A stretch of 44,340 nucleotides of DNA from an uncultured Bacteroidales bacterium. GTDB taxonomy: Bacteria; Bacteroidota; Bacteroidia; Bacteroidales; UBA932. The notes below the pieces were generated by a model that did not search any database, was not told the DNA's origin, and saw only the letters and a program-made list of their open reading frames with translations. Shown here one piece after another: positions 23,247 through 31,376 of the stretch (its first letter is position 1; each line of letters starts with the position of its first letter). Position numbers and translations under genes: made by a program. The stretch covers positions 1 to 44,340 of the forward strand of contig CANBDZ010000005.1 in assembly GCA_947367375.1 (NCBI GenBank). The letters run 5' to 3'.

Positions 23247-24206
23247 TTACAAAAGTCCCTTTCCTTCCTTCTTGACTGCGCCTTCATCAGCAAGCTTCTG
23301 CACAAGTCTGTCTAGGATTCCGTTTACGAATGAACGGCTCTTAGGTGTTCCGTAGAACTTCGAGATCTCCACGTACTCGTTCATCGACACCTTTACAGGG
23401 ATTGTAGGGAATGTAACCACCTCTGCAAGTCCCATAACGATGAGGACAACGTCTGTCGAGAAGAGGCGCTCCTTCTCCCATCCTGAAACTGACTCCGCCA
23501 CCATTGCAGAGTACCTCTCATAACCTGCAAATGCCGACTGAAGAAGCTTTCTTACAAAGAACTTGTCGCTCTCCACTCCCTCACCTTTGAGGATCTCGCT
23601 CTGATAAAGCGGAAGAAGGCTCCAAGACTCACCCTGCGCAAGGCTCTTGAAGGTCTTGCAGCACCATGTCAAAGCATATGCCAGGTCGTCGTTCCAGTAG
23701 ATGGACTTCTCCTCGAGAAGTGTCTCGAGTTCATCGCTGTCAACAAACTCCTCCTCAAAGATCCTTGTGAAGAGCTTGCAGTCCTCTGCAAGAGATCTTT
23801 CAGGGCTTGCCATATATTCTGCATAGTACTCCTTTGAAGCAACCGATGTCATGATCTTCTTGAGAAGAAGGTCATACTGTGTCCAGTCGAATTTCTTCTT
23901 CTTGAACACCTTCTGGAAATCCTCATTTTCGTCAAGAAGCTTTGCAAGAGCATTCTCTGCAAATTTCATGTTCGGATTGCGCTCTTCCTCTGTCGGATTG
24001 AACTTAGCCTTGAGGGATTCGATTCTGTCCTGGGCGATTTTTGTCAACGGCGACACGATGCCGAGCATATAAATGTAAAGGTCCCTTGTGGCCTCGCATG
24101 ACAATTCGAGCTGAGTTTCAGCCTGAGCGAGGGTCACATTTTCAGATAAAATGCTGCTATACAGCACTTTAAAGGCCTTAATTCTGAGAATTCTTCTGTT
24201 AAGCAT
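23247..24206 (-). CDS. nusB: Transcription antitermination factor NusB (long form)
   Basis: RNA-binding antitermination factor that acts with NusE on rRNA operons. The product has 319 residues, more than twice the Escherichia coli protein. This is normal for Bacteroidota, where an N-terminal helical part precedes the NusB domain. The N-terminus LNRRILRIKAFKVLYSSILS and the C-terminal helices DVVLIVMGLAEVVTFPTIPV, KVSMNEYVEISKFYGTPKSR and SFVNGILDRLVQKLADEG are the family core. The start MLNRR was preferred over an upstream in-frame ATG because a -7 box (TATCTTTG, complement of 24228-24235) lies 22 bp before it. It is the first gene of a seven-gene minus-strand run. Confidence 0.93.
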   Translation of the reverse strand: MLNRRILRIKAFKVLYSSILSENVTLAQAETQLELSCEATRDLYIYMLGIVSPLTKIAQDRIESLKAKFNPTEEERNPNMKFAENALAKLLDENEDFQKVFKKKKFDWTQYDLLLKKIMTSVASKEYYAEYMASPERSLAEDCKLFTRIFEEEFVDSDELETLLEEKSIYWNDDLAYALTWCCKTFKSLAQGESWSLLPLYQSEILKGEGVESDKFFVRKLLQSAFAGYERYSAMVAESVSGWEKERLFSTDVVLIVMGLAEVVTFPTIPVKVSMNEYVEISKFYGTPKSRSFVNGILDRLVQKLADEGAVKKEGKGLL

Positions 24207-24227
24207 GATTTTTATCAAAATTTTATG

Positions 24228-24265
24228 CAAAGATACACGCATTTTCAGAAAAATCCCTAACTTTG
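24228..24265. promoter_or_regulatory. Divergent -7 boxes for nusB and the PUR-like gene
   Basis: TATCTTTG on the minus strand (complement of 24228-24235) faces nusB, and TAACTTTG on the plus strand (24258-24265) faces the gene at 24294. Both fit TAnnTTTG. The -33 elements are not clear. Confidence 0.55.
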
Positions 24266-24293
24266 TAAAGATTTACTTAAAAAAAGATATGCT

Positions 24294-24626
24294 ATGTATA
24301 GTGAGGATTATGATGGAGCACATGCTCAGGAGCGTTCAGGTGAAGACATTTACTCAAAACCTGTAAGAGCTGGAAAGCGTACATACTTCTTTGACGTCAA
24401 GGCCACAAAGGGCAACGACTACTACCTGACGATCACAGAAAGCAAGCGCAGAGTGGATTCAAACGGACATTTCGCTTACGACAAGCACAAGATTTTCCTT
24501 TACAAGGAGGACTTCGAAAAGTTCACTGAGGGGCTTGAAGAAGTAATCAAGTATATCAAATCCAACTGCCTGAAAGACAACGGATCAGGCGAGAAATTCA
24601 CTGACGTGGAATTTGAAGAGCTTTAA
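24294..24626 (+). CDS. PUR-alpha-like nucleic-acid-binding protein (DUF3276)
   Basis: A 110-residue cytosolic protein with a single PUR-like repeat at about residues 20-88: VRAGKRTYFFDVKATKGNDY, YLTITESKRRV and KHKIFLYKEDFEKFTEGLEE. PUR domains bind single-stranded DNA or RNA and usually dimerise. Bacteroidota members are candidates for RNA-based regulation, but no target can be read from the sequence. It has its own -7 box 28 bp before the ATG and its own terminator, so it is probably monocistronic. The reading frame is MYSEDYDGAH; an overlapping ATG at 24289 lies in another frame. Confidence 0.88.
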   Translation: MYSEDYDGAHAQERSGEDIYSKPVRAGKRTYFFDVKATKGNDYYLTITESKRRVDSNGHFAYDKHKIFLYKEDFEKFTEGLEEVIKYIKSNCLKDNGSGEKFTDVEFEEL

Positions 24627-24636
24627 AAAGATACAG

Positions 24637-24665
24637 GGACGGCAGAATTATCGGCCGTCCTTTTT
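24637..24665 (+). terminator. Terminator after the PUR-like gene
   Basis: GGACGGC (24637-24643), a 10-base loop and GCCGTCC (24654-24660) followed by TTTTT. Confidence 0.88.
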
Positions 24666-24702
24666 ATTTAATTGACACAACGCTTATATAGATTTTTTTC
24701 AT

Positions 24703-24710
24703 TAAATTTG
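24703..24710 (+). promoter_or_regulatory. -7 box of nadE
   Basis: TAAATTTG matches TAnnTTTG and lies 19 bp before the nadE ATG, directly after the preceding terminator. The only TTG upstream (24672-24674) is 28 bp away, longer than usual. Confidence 0.5.
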
Positions 24711-24729
24711 GCTGATAAACTGACAAGAA

Positions 24730-26736
24730 ATGAAGAATTACGGATTCATACGTACAGCTGCGGCTGTACCTGTAGTAAGAATTGCAGATGTAACATACAA
24801 TGCGGCTGAAATATGCCGTCTGGCAGGCGATGCATTCGAAAAGGAAGTGTCGCTTGTCGTGTTTCCGGAGCTGTCCCTTACAGGCAGTTCATGCGGAGAC
24901 CTCTTCTTCCAGGACCTCCTCATCAAAGGTGCGGAAGATGGAGTCAGGAAGATCGTGGAATTCAGCCGCGGAAAGACTGTCACAATAGTTGTCGGAACCC
25001 CAGTTCCCTACCGCAGCCGTCTGTACAACTGCGCCGTAGTCATCAGAAACGGCAACATCAAGGGTATAGTACCTAAGACATACACCTCGGCCGAGGAAGC
25101 AAGATGGTTCGCATCCGGAGCAGACTTCCTTTCTCCTGAGGTCAGAAATGACGGAGCATACGTCGAGAACGGCAAGGACACCGTACGCGAAGGCTTCTGC
25201 GGAGAGATCAGATACGCCGGACAGAAATCCAACATATCCCCTAATCTCCTTTTCGGCCTCGGCCACTGCACATTTGCAGTTGAACTTGGCGATGACGTAT
25301 GGGCGCCTGTGCCACCGTCATCATTCCACGCCATCCAGGGCGCGCAGATCATAGCGAACCTTTCGGCCGACAAGGAAGTGCTGATGAGGGACACATACAG
25401 AAAAAACCTGCTGAAGCAGCACTCTGCAAAGAACATATGCGGATATATCTACGCATCCGCAGGATTCGGCGAATCTTCGCAGGACAACGTCTATGCTGGA
25501 GCAGCGTCAGTGTGGGAAAACGGCCATATGCTGGCTGAGAACGAGAAGTACCAGATGGAAGCATCGCTGACAGTAGCTGACATCGACGTACAGGGCCTCG
25601 AGGCACTCAGAAGGAAGTCGCCTCTCAGCTGCATATCCCCTGTCGGCACCGACGCCTCGTCATATTACAGGGTATATGAAAGAAAAAACGTAGGAACTGC
25701 CTGTGGTACCGACTTCGAGAAGGAGCTCTGCCGAACTGTCGAGCCGCATCCTTTCGCACCGGCGGAAGGTCTTGACGAAAGATGCAGGGAGATCCTTTCT
25801 ATACAGGTGTCTGCACTTATGACACGTCTGAACCACATCGGATGCAAGACTGCGGTCATCGGCATCTCCGGAGGCCTTGACAGCACACTTGCCCTGCTGG
25901 TAGCCGTGCTTGCAGTCGACAGACTCGGTTGGACAAGAGACCGGATCGTTGCTGTCACCATGCCTGGCTTCGGAACAACATCACGCACTAAGAACAATGC
26001 CTGGGACCTCATGGAGGCTTTGGGAGTGACCTGCAGAGAGATTTCCATCGTACCAGCCTGCGAGCAGCATTTCAGAGACATCACCCACGACGCATCTGTA
26101 CATGATGCTACATACGAGAACTCTCAGGCCCGCGAGAGGACACAGATCCTTATGGACATCGCCAACCAGACCAACGGTATCGTTGTCGGCACAGGCGACC
26201 TTTCGGAGCTTGCGCTCGGCTGGGCTACCTACAATGGAGACCATATGTCCATGTACGGAGTAAACGGCGGCATCCCTAAAACGCTTGTACGCGGCCTTGT
26301 GAAATGGGCTGCCGAGAACAGGTTTGATGCAGGAGAGGATCCTCATGGAAGAAGCATCAGAAGTATCCTGCTCGACATCGTCGACACACCTATCAGCCCA
26401 GAGCTGCTCCCGGCAAATGAAAACGGTGAGATCCAGCAGGTTACAGAGGATCTTGTAGGTCCGTACGAACTTCACGACTTCTTCATATATAACTTCGTGA
26501 AATTCGGCAGCAGCCCTGAAAAGATATATTTCCTTGCCCGCAAGGCCTTTGACTATGACGACGAGACCATCCTTAAATGGCTCCGAACATTCGTACGCCG
26601 CTTCTTCAACCAGCAGTTCAAGCGTTCGTGCATGCCTGACGGACCGAGAGTCGGTTCAGTAGGTCTCTCCCCTCGCGGCGGTTATTGCATGCCTTCAGAC
26701 GCATGGAGCACCTTATTCTCATCTGATATCAAATAA
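24730..26736 (+). CDS. nadE: NAD+ synthetase with nitrilase-type domain lacking the catalytic Cys
   Basis: Makes NAD+ from nicotinic acid adenine dinucleotide, ATP and ammonia. The 668 residues have the two-domain layout of glutamine-dependent enzymes. The N-terminal nitrilase-type domain keeps the triad residues Glu47 (FPELSLTG) and Lys116 (VPKTY). The third motif, normally ICEDLW with the nucleophilic Cys, reads VELGDDVWAPVPPSS, with Gly at residue 187 instead. The nearest cysteine (GHC, residue 181) is six residues away. The synthetase domain looks intact: IGISGGLDSTLALLVAVLAV from residue 377, GTGDLSELALGWATYNGDH and GVNGGIPKTLVRGLVKW. The enzyme may therefore use free ammonia. It is followed 9 bp later by the MBL/flavin reductase gene. 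Confidence 0.94.
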   Translation: MKNYGFIRTAAAVPVVRIADVTYNAAEICRLAGDAFEKEVSLVVFPELSLTGSSCGDLFFQDLLIKGAEDGVRKIVEFSRGKTVTIVVGTPVPYRSRLYNCAVVIRNGNIKGIVPKTYTSAEEARWFASGADFLSPEVRNDGAYVENGKDTVREGFCGEIRYAGQKSNISPNLLFGLGHCTFAVELGDDVWAPVPPSSFHAIQGAQIIANLSADKEVLMRDTYRKNLLKQHSAKNICGYIYASAGFGESSQDNVYAGAASVWENGHMLAENEKYQMEASLTVADIDVQGLEALRRKSPLSCISPVGTDASSYYRVYERKNVGTACGTDFEKELCRTVEPHPFAPAEGLDERCREILSIQVSALMTRLNHIGCKTAVIGISGGLDSTLALLVAVLAVDRLGWTRDRIVAVTMPGFGTTSRTKNNAWDLMEALGVTCREISIVPACEQHFRDITHDASVHDATYENSQARERTQILMDIANQTNGIVVGTGDLSELALGWATYNGDHMSMYGVNGGIPKTLVRGLVKWAAENRFDAGEDPHGRSIRSILLDIVDTPISPELLPANENGEIQQVTEDLVGPYELHDFFIYNFVKFGSSPEKIYFLARKAFDYDDETILKWLRTFVRRFFNQQFKRSCMPDGPRVGSVGLSPRGGYCMPSDAWSTLFSSDIK

Positions 26737-26745
26737 ACCTGACAT

Positions 26746-28095
26746 ATGAAAAAAATCACACTTGCGATCATCGCTATGATCATCGGCATTTCAGCATCAG
26801 CTCAGTTCAAGAATCCTCTTGAAGACCTCAAGACCGTCTACAAGGATGCAAATGTCACATTCCGCAAACTTGACAAGCACACCTGGATAGGTTCGGGCAA
26901 CGCTATGTCATCAGAGACATTGTACATCATCGAAGGTAAGGACAAGGCTGTCCTTATCGACGCAGGAACAACCATTCCTAACCTGAACAAGATTGTTTCA
27001 AAGATTACTAAGAAGCCTGTTACACTGATTCTTACACACGTTCATCCAGACCATGCCGGTGCAGCCGGATGCTTTGACGAAGTATGGATCAACCCAGCTG
27101 ACACAGTGTTTGTACCTGCGTTCATGCCAGACTACAAGGGTACAATCAAGTACCTTGAAAACGGCCAGCTCATCGATCTTGGCGGAAGAGTCCTCGAGAC
27201 TTACTTCACCCCTGGCCACACTCCAGGTTCGACAACCTTCCTCGAGGTGGGCACTGAGATCGGCTACAGCGGAGACTCGTTCGGTAACGGCAACCTCCTT
27301 GTGTTCTCAGACTTCCAGACCCTCATCAACACATGTAAGGAGTCGTATGACTATTTCAGCAGCAAGGGCTACAAGAAGTTCTACTGCGGTCACTTCTTCG
27401 GAGTGAACTTCGAGACCCTTGAGAGAATCCAGCTCATCCAGACTATGGCAGAGGAGGCACTTGCAGGGAAGATCGACGGCGAGCCTACAGAGGGTTTCAG
27501 CAACATGAACACTGTAATCGTAAGAGACGGTTTCAGGCTCAACTACAACGACCTCGAGCTCAAGAAGGAGAGATTCGCACAGAAGTACCAGAGCGTACAG
27601 CCTAAGGAGTTCGACCAGAACCTTTTCAGCCTTGTAGGTGACGACTGGACAGTGATCACAGCTGGTGAAGATCCTAACTCTATGGTTGCAAGCTGGGGAG
27701 GACTCGGAATCATGTTCAACAAGCCAGTGACCTGGTGTTTCCTCCGCGCAAACCGCTTCACTCTCGAGAAGATCCGCGAGGCAGGCACATACACATTCTG
27801 CTACTTCCCTGCACAGTACAAGGGTGACATCCTCAAGTTCGGCTCACTCTCAGGACGCAACACAGACAAGATGGCTCAGACAAAGCTCACTCCGATGGAG
27901 ACTCCTCTCGGAGTTCCTGCATATGAGGAGGCCAAGGTGATCATCGAGTGCAAGCTCATCGCAGCTCCTACAGTGTCAAAAGACGAGTTCTACACTGAGG
28001 AAGGCAAGGAATTCCTCCAGGGAGGCTACGACGAGGCTAAGGACTGGCATAAGCTCGTCTATGGTGAGATCACCAACATCTACATCAAGAAATAA
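26746..28095 (+). CDS. Exported fusion of metallo-beta-lactamase fold and flavin-reductase domain
   Basis: A 449-residue protein with a Sec signal peptide (MKKITLAIIAMIIGISASAQ). Residues 35-240 form a metallo-beta-lactamase fold with a complete set of metal ligands: THVHPDHAG (His98, His100, Asp102, His103), FTPGHTPGSTTF, GYSGDSFGNG and YCGHFFG. Residues 285-449 resemble the FMN-binding split barrel of flavin reductases: NLFSLVGDDWTVITAGEDPN, MVASWGGLGIMFNKPVTWCF, FTLEKIREAGTYTFCYFPAQ and KFGSLSGRNTDKMAQTKL. Flavodiiron proteins join an MBL fold to flavodoxin in the cytosol. Here flavodoxin is missing and the protein is exported. The substrate is unknown. It lies between nadE and a GH3 gene on the same strand. 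Confidence 0.85.
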   Translation: MKKITLAIIAMIIGISASAQFKNPLEDLKTVYKDANVTFRKLDKHTWIGSGNAMSSETLYIIEGKDKAVLIDAGTTIPNLNKIVSKITKKPVTLILTHVHPDHAGAAGCFDEVWINPADTVFVPAFMPDYKGTIKYLENGQLIDLGGRVLETYFTPGHTPGSTTFLEVGTEIGYSGDSFGNGNLLVFSDFQTLINTCKESYDYFSSKGYKKFYCGHFFGVNFETLERIQLIQTMAEEALAGKIDGEPTEGFSNMNTVIVRDGFRLNYNDLELKKERFAQKYQSVQPKEFDQNLFSLVGDDWTVITAGEDPNSMVASWGGLGIMFNKPVTWCFLRANRFTLEKIREAGTYTFCYFPAQYKGDILKFGSLSGRNTDKMAQTKLTPMETPLGVPAYEEAKVIIECKLIAAPTVSKDEFYTEEGKEFLQGGYDEAKDWHKLVYGEITNIYIKK

Positions 28096-28133
28096 CACAA
28101 CACCATAATTAATAACAACAAAACTAAACTAGT

Positions 28134-30464
28134 ATGAAAAAGATTTTGCTTTTTGCAGTAGGTGCTCTAGCAGCAACAGCAGCTTTCGCACAGCCGAAAC
28201 TTACTGCAGACAACATCGATGAGATCATCAATGCGATGACCATCGAAGAGAAGGTAACTCTCCTGGTCGGAGGTAGCCGCCCTATCACTATTGACGGAGT
28301 TCCAACAGGAACTACTAACCTTGTTCCAGGAGCAGCCGGTGTAACCCGCGCAGTTCCACGCCTTGGCATCACTCAGACTGTCCTCGCTGACGGCCCTGCA
28401 GGTGTCCGCATCAGCCCAAGACGCGAAGGTGACCCTAACACTTATTACGCAACTGCATTCCCAGTAGGTACTGCTCTCGCAACTTCATGGAACCTTGACC
28501 TCGTGAAGGAAGTGACTGAGGCCATGGGACAGGAAGTGCTCGAGTTCGGTGTTGACGTGCTTCTTGCACCTGGTATGAACATCCATCGTAACGTTCTCTG
28601 CGGACGTAACTTCGAGTATTTCTCAGAGGACCCATATCTCTCAGGAAAGATGGCTGCAGCATACGTAAACGGTATTCAGAGCAACGGAGTAGGTACTTCT
28701 GTAAAGCACTATGCAGCTAACAACCAGGAGACTAACCGTCACGAGAACGATTCACGCGTAAGCCAGCGCGCTCTCCGCGAGATTTACCTCAAGAACTTCG
28801 AGATCGCCATCAAGGAGGGTAACCCTTGGACAGTGATGTCATCTTACAACATCCTCAACGGCGAGTACACTCAGCAGTCATATGACCTCCTCACCACTAT
28901 CCTCCGCGACGAGTGGGGCTGGGACGGCATCGTGATGACAGACTGGGGCAACAAGCAGGGCACAGTGAAGTCTGTAAAGGCCGGCAACGACGTTATGGAG
29001 CCAGGTAACCAGGTGGAGATGGAGCGTATCCTCGAAGGCGTGAAGAACGGCGAGATCTCAATGGAAGAGATCGACAGAAACGTTCGCAACATGCTCGAGT
29101 ACATCGTGAAGACTCCTCGTTTCAAAGGCTACCAGTATTCAAGCAAGCCTGACACAGAAGAGCACGCAAAGCTCGTTCGCAAGGCAGGTGCTGAGGGTAT
29201 GGTACTCCTCAAGAACAACGGCGTTCTTCCTCTCAAGGGAGACGAGAAGGTAGGTCTCTGGGGTGTTACTTCATATGACTTCATCGCAGGCGGTACAGGT
29301 TCAGGAAACGTGAACAAGGCATACATCCGCAACGTACAGGAAGGTCTCGAAGGAAACGGCGTGACTGTAGATCCTGCTCCAGGTTCTTGGTACAAGAAGT
29401 ACATCGCTTACACAGAAGAGACCATGAGCAACAACACTTCAGGAATGATGTGGGGCAAGCCGGTTCTTCCAGAGGCAGAGCTTTCAAAGGCTTTTGTAAC
29501 AAAGGTAGAGGCTACAACTGATGTAGCAGTCCTCACTATCGGACGTAACGCAGGTGAAGGCGGCGACCGCAAGGACGGACAGGGCGACTTCCGCCTCACA
29601 GCTGTGGAAGTGGCTAACCTCCAGAACATCTGCGACGCTTATCACAAGGCTGGAAAGAAGGTTATCGTTGTCCTCAACATCGGCGGCGTTATCGAGACAG
29701 CATCTTGGAAGCATATGCCAGACGCTATCCTCCTTGCTTGGCAGCCAGGTATGGAAGGTGGTGCATCTGTAGCTGACGTACTCCTCGGCAAGGTTAACCC
29801 TTCAGGAAAGCTCGCGACAACATTCCCTCTCAACTACCTCGACAACCCTTCATCACATAACTTCCCTTATGACTATTCAGCTACAGCAGCTCCTGCTTCA
29901 GCATTCAGAAGAGGTCCTGTAGGTCCACGCAAGAACGTTGACTACACAGCATATGAGGAAGGCATCTATGTAGGTTACCGTTACTTCACAACAGCAGGCG
30001 TAGAGGTTTCATACCCATTCGGATACGGACTTTCTTACACTACATTCGCTTACAGCAAGCCTGTAGTGAAGGCAACTGCTGACGGCTTCACAGCTACAAT
30101 CACAGTAACCAACACAGGTAAGGTTGCAGGTAAAGAGGCTGTACAGCTCTATGTAACTGCACCAGAAGGTGGTCTTGACAAGCCAGCTCTTGAGCTCAAG
30201 GCGTTTGCAAAGACCAAGGAGCTTGCTCCAGGCGAGTCTCAGACTCTCACAATGAATGTATGCAACTACGGTCTCGCATCATTCAACGAGGCAAATTCAG
30301 CTTGGGAAGCAGCTGCCGGCACATATCAGATCCACTTCGCAGCAAGTGTAGCTGACATCAAGGCAACAGCGCAGTACAAGCTCAAGAAGGCACAGAACTG
30401 GAAGGTCAACAACGTCCTCGCACCAGCTGAGCCGATCAACGAAATCAAGATCTCAAGAAAATAG
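28134..30464 (+). CDS. Glycoside hydrolase family 3 beta-glucosidase
   Basis: A 776-residue periplasmic glycosidase with signal peptide MKKILLFAVGALAATAAFAQ. The GH3 N-terminal TIM barrel includes LADGPAGVRISPRREGD, LAPGMNIHRNVLCGRNFEYF, SEDPYLSGKMAAAYVNGIQ, KHYAANNQETNRHENDSRVS and GIVMTDWGN, in which Asp270 is the expected nucleophile. The second domain (GAEGMVLLKNNGVLPL, AGEGGDRKDGQGDF, PGMEGGASVADVLLGKVNPS) and a fibronectin-III-like end (YPFGYGLSYTTF, ELKAFAKTKELAPGESQTLT) are complete. Likely acts on beta-linked gluco- or xylo-oligosaccharides; exact specificity cannot be told. There is no SusC/SusD pair nearby, so this is not an obvious polysaccharide utilisation locus. Confidence 0.93.
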   Translation: MKKILLFAVGALAATAAFAQPKLTADNIDEIINAMTIEEKVTLLVGGSRPITIDGVPTGTTNLVPGAAGVTRAVPRLGITQTVLADGPAGVRISPRREGDPNTYYATAFPVGTALATSWNLDLVKEVTEAMGQEVLEFGVDVLLAPGMNIHRNVLCGRNFEYFSEDPYLSGKMAAAYVNGIQSNGVGTSVKHYAANNQETNRHENDSRVSQRALREIYLKNFEIAIKEGNPWTVMSSYNILNGEYTQQSYDLLTTILRDEWGWDGIVMTDWGNKQGTVKSVKAGNDVMEPGNQVEMERILEGVKNGEISMEEIDRNVRNMLEYIVKTPRFKGYQYSSKPDTEEHAKLVRKAGAEGMVLLKNNGVLPLKGDEKVGLWGVTSYDFIAGGTGSGNVNKAYIRNVQEGLEGNGVTVDPAPGSWYKKYIAYTEETMSNNTSGMMWGKPVLPEAELSKAFVTKVEATTDVAVLTIGRNAGEGGDRKDGQGDFRLTAVEVANLQNICDAYHKAGKKVIVVLNIGGVIETASWKHMPDAILLAWQPGMEGGASVADVLLGKVNPSGKLATTFPLNYLDNPSSHNFPYDYSATAAPASAFRRGPVGPRKNVDYTAYEEGIYVGYRYFTTAGVEVSYPFGYGLSYTTFAYSKPVVKATADGFTATITVTNTGKVAGKEAVQLYVTAPEGGLDKPALELKAFAKTKELAPGESQTLTMNVCNYGLASFNEANSAWEAAAGTYQIHFAASVADIKATAQYKLKKAQNWKVNNVLAPAEPINEIKISRK

Positions 30465-30483
30465 GGATATTTGATATAAAGAC

Positions 30484-30519
30484 ATATGCCGGGAGAATCG
30501 CTCGATTCTCCCGGCATAT
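30484..30519. terminator. Bidirectional terminator after the GH3 gene
   Basis: A perfect 17-bp stem ATATGCCGGGAGAATCG / CGATTCTCCCGGCATAT (30484-30500 and 30503-30519) with a 2-base gap, between convergent genes. The T-rich tail is weak, but the stem is very stable. Confidence 0.8.
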
Positions 30520-30537
30520 TCATATATATCAAGATAT

Positions 30538-31365
30538 TTACAACTTCTCGATGATCTTTGTGAAGATGGCTGTCATCTTGTCAGCAGCTGCGTCCGCCGC
30601 TACCACCACGTCATCCGCGTCGTTTGCGAAGTCGTCAGCATAGTCGTCGTGGGCTTCATTTGTGATCACCGACACTCCGAAGACAGGGATGTCCGAATGA
30701 CGTGCCACTATGACTTCAGGAATTGTGGACATTCCCACTGCATCAGCTCCGATGAGTCTGAAGTACTTGTACTCGGCTGGGGTTTCGTATGAAGGACCTG
30801 TTCCTGCGAAATAGACTCCGCTCTTGAGTTCGTAGCCAAGACCTGCTGCAACCTCGAATGCCATCATTCTGAGTTTCTTGTCGTAAGGTCTTGTCATGTC
30901 AGGGAAGCGAGGTCCGAAGTCTGCCATATTCGGTCCGACAAGCGGATTCGGAAGATGGTTGATGTGGTCTGTGATTACCATAAGATCTCCTACCTTGAAA
31001 TCATAGTTCACTCCTCCTGCTGCATTTGAGACAAAGAGATACTGGATACCAAGGACCTTCATCACTCTGATAGGAAGGGTCACAAGGTCCATTGTGTAGC
31101 CCTCATAATAGTGGAAACGTCCCTGCATTGCGAGGACGAACTTTCCTCCGAGCTCTCCGGCAATGAAGTTTCCTTTATGTCCTACTGCTGTAGAAACAGG
31201 GAAACCCGGAATCTCCTTATACGGAATCACTGTCGGATTCTCTATCTTGTCTGCAAGTTTGCCCAAACCGCTTCCAAGGACGATACCTGCAAATGGTTTT
31301 CTTCCGTCAAGCTTTGCCGCGATGTACTCGGCAGCCTGATTGATCTTTTCTACTCTTGGATCCAT
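30538..31365 (-). CDS. Purine nucleoside phosphorylase (6-oxopurine type)
   Basis: Cleaves purine ribonucleosides with phosphate to base and ribose-1-phosphate. The 275 residues match the trimeric PNP/MTAP family: phosphate loop [76 protein letters not shown] with [11 protein letters not shown], and VITNEAHDD. The Asn in VITNEA indicates preference for 6-oxopurines (inosine, guanosine) over methylthioadenosine, where Asp is usual. The MTA/SAH deaminase gene lies 11 bp upstream in the same transcription unit, so methylthioinosine is a plausible substrate. The start [10 protein letters not shown] follows the family length. Confidence 0.92.
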   Translation of the reverse strand: MDPRVEKINQAAEYIAAKLDGRKPFAGIVLGSGLGKLADKIENPTVIPYKEIPGFPVSTAVGHKGNFIAGELGGKFVLAMQGRFHYYEGYTMDLVTLPIRVMKVLGIQYLFVSNAAGGVNYDFKVGDLMVITDHINHLPNPLVGPNMADFGPRFPDMTRPYDKKLRMMAFEVAAGLGYELKSGVYFAGTGPSYETPAEYKYFRLIGADAVGMSTIPEVIVARHSDIPVFGVSVITNEAHDDYADDFANDADDVVVAADAAADKMTAIFTKIIEKL

Positions 31366-31376
31366 AGTTTAATATG

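Noticed and set aside
28134..30464. GH3 gene as part of a polysaccharide utilisation locus
   Set aside because: No SusC/SusD pair, sensor or other glycosidase is adjacent; the TonB receptor at 41779 is far away and lacks a SusD partner.
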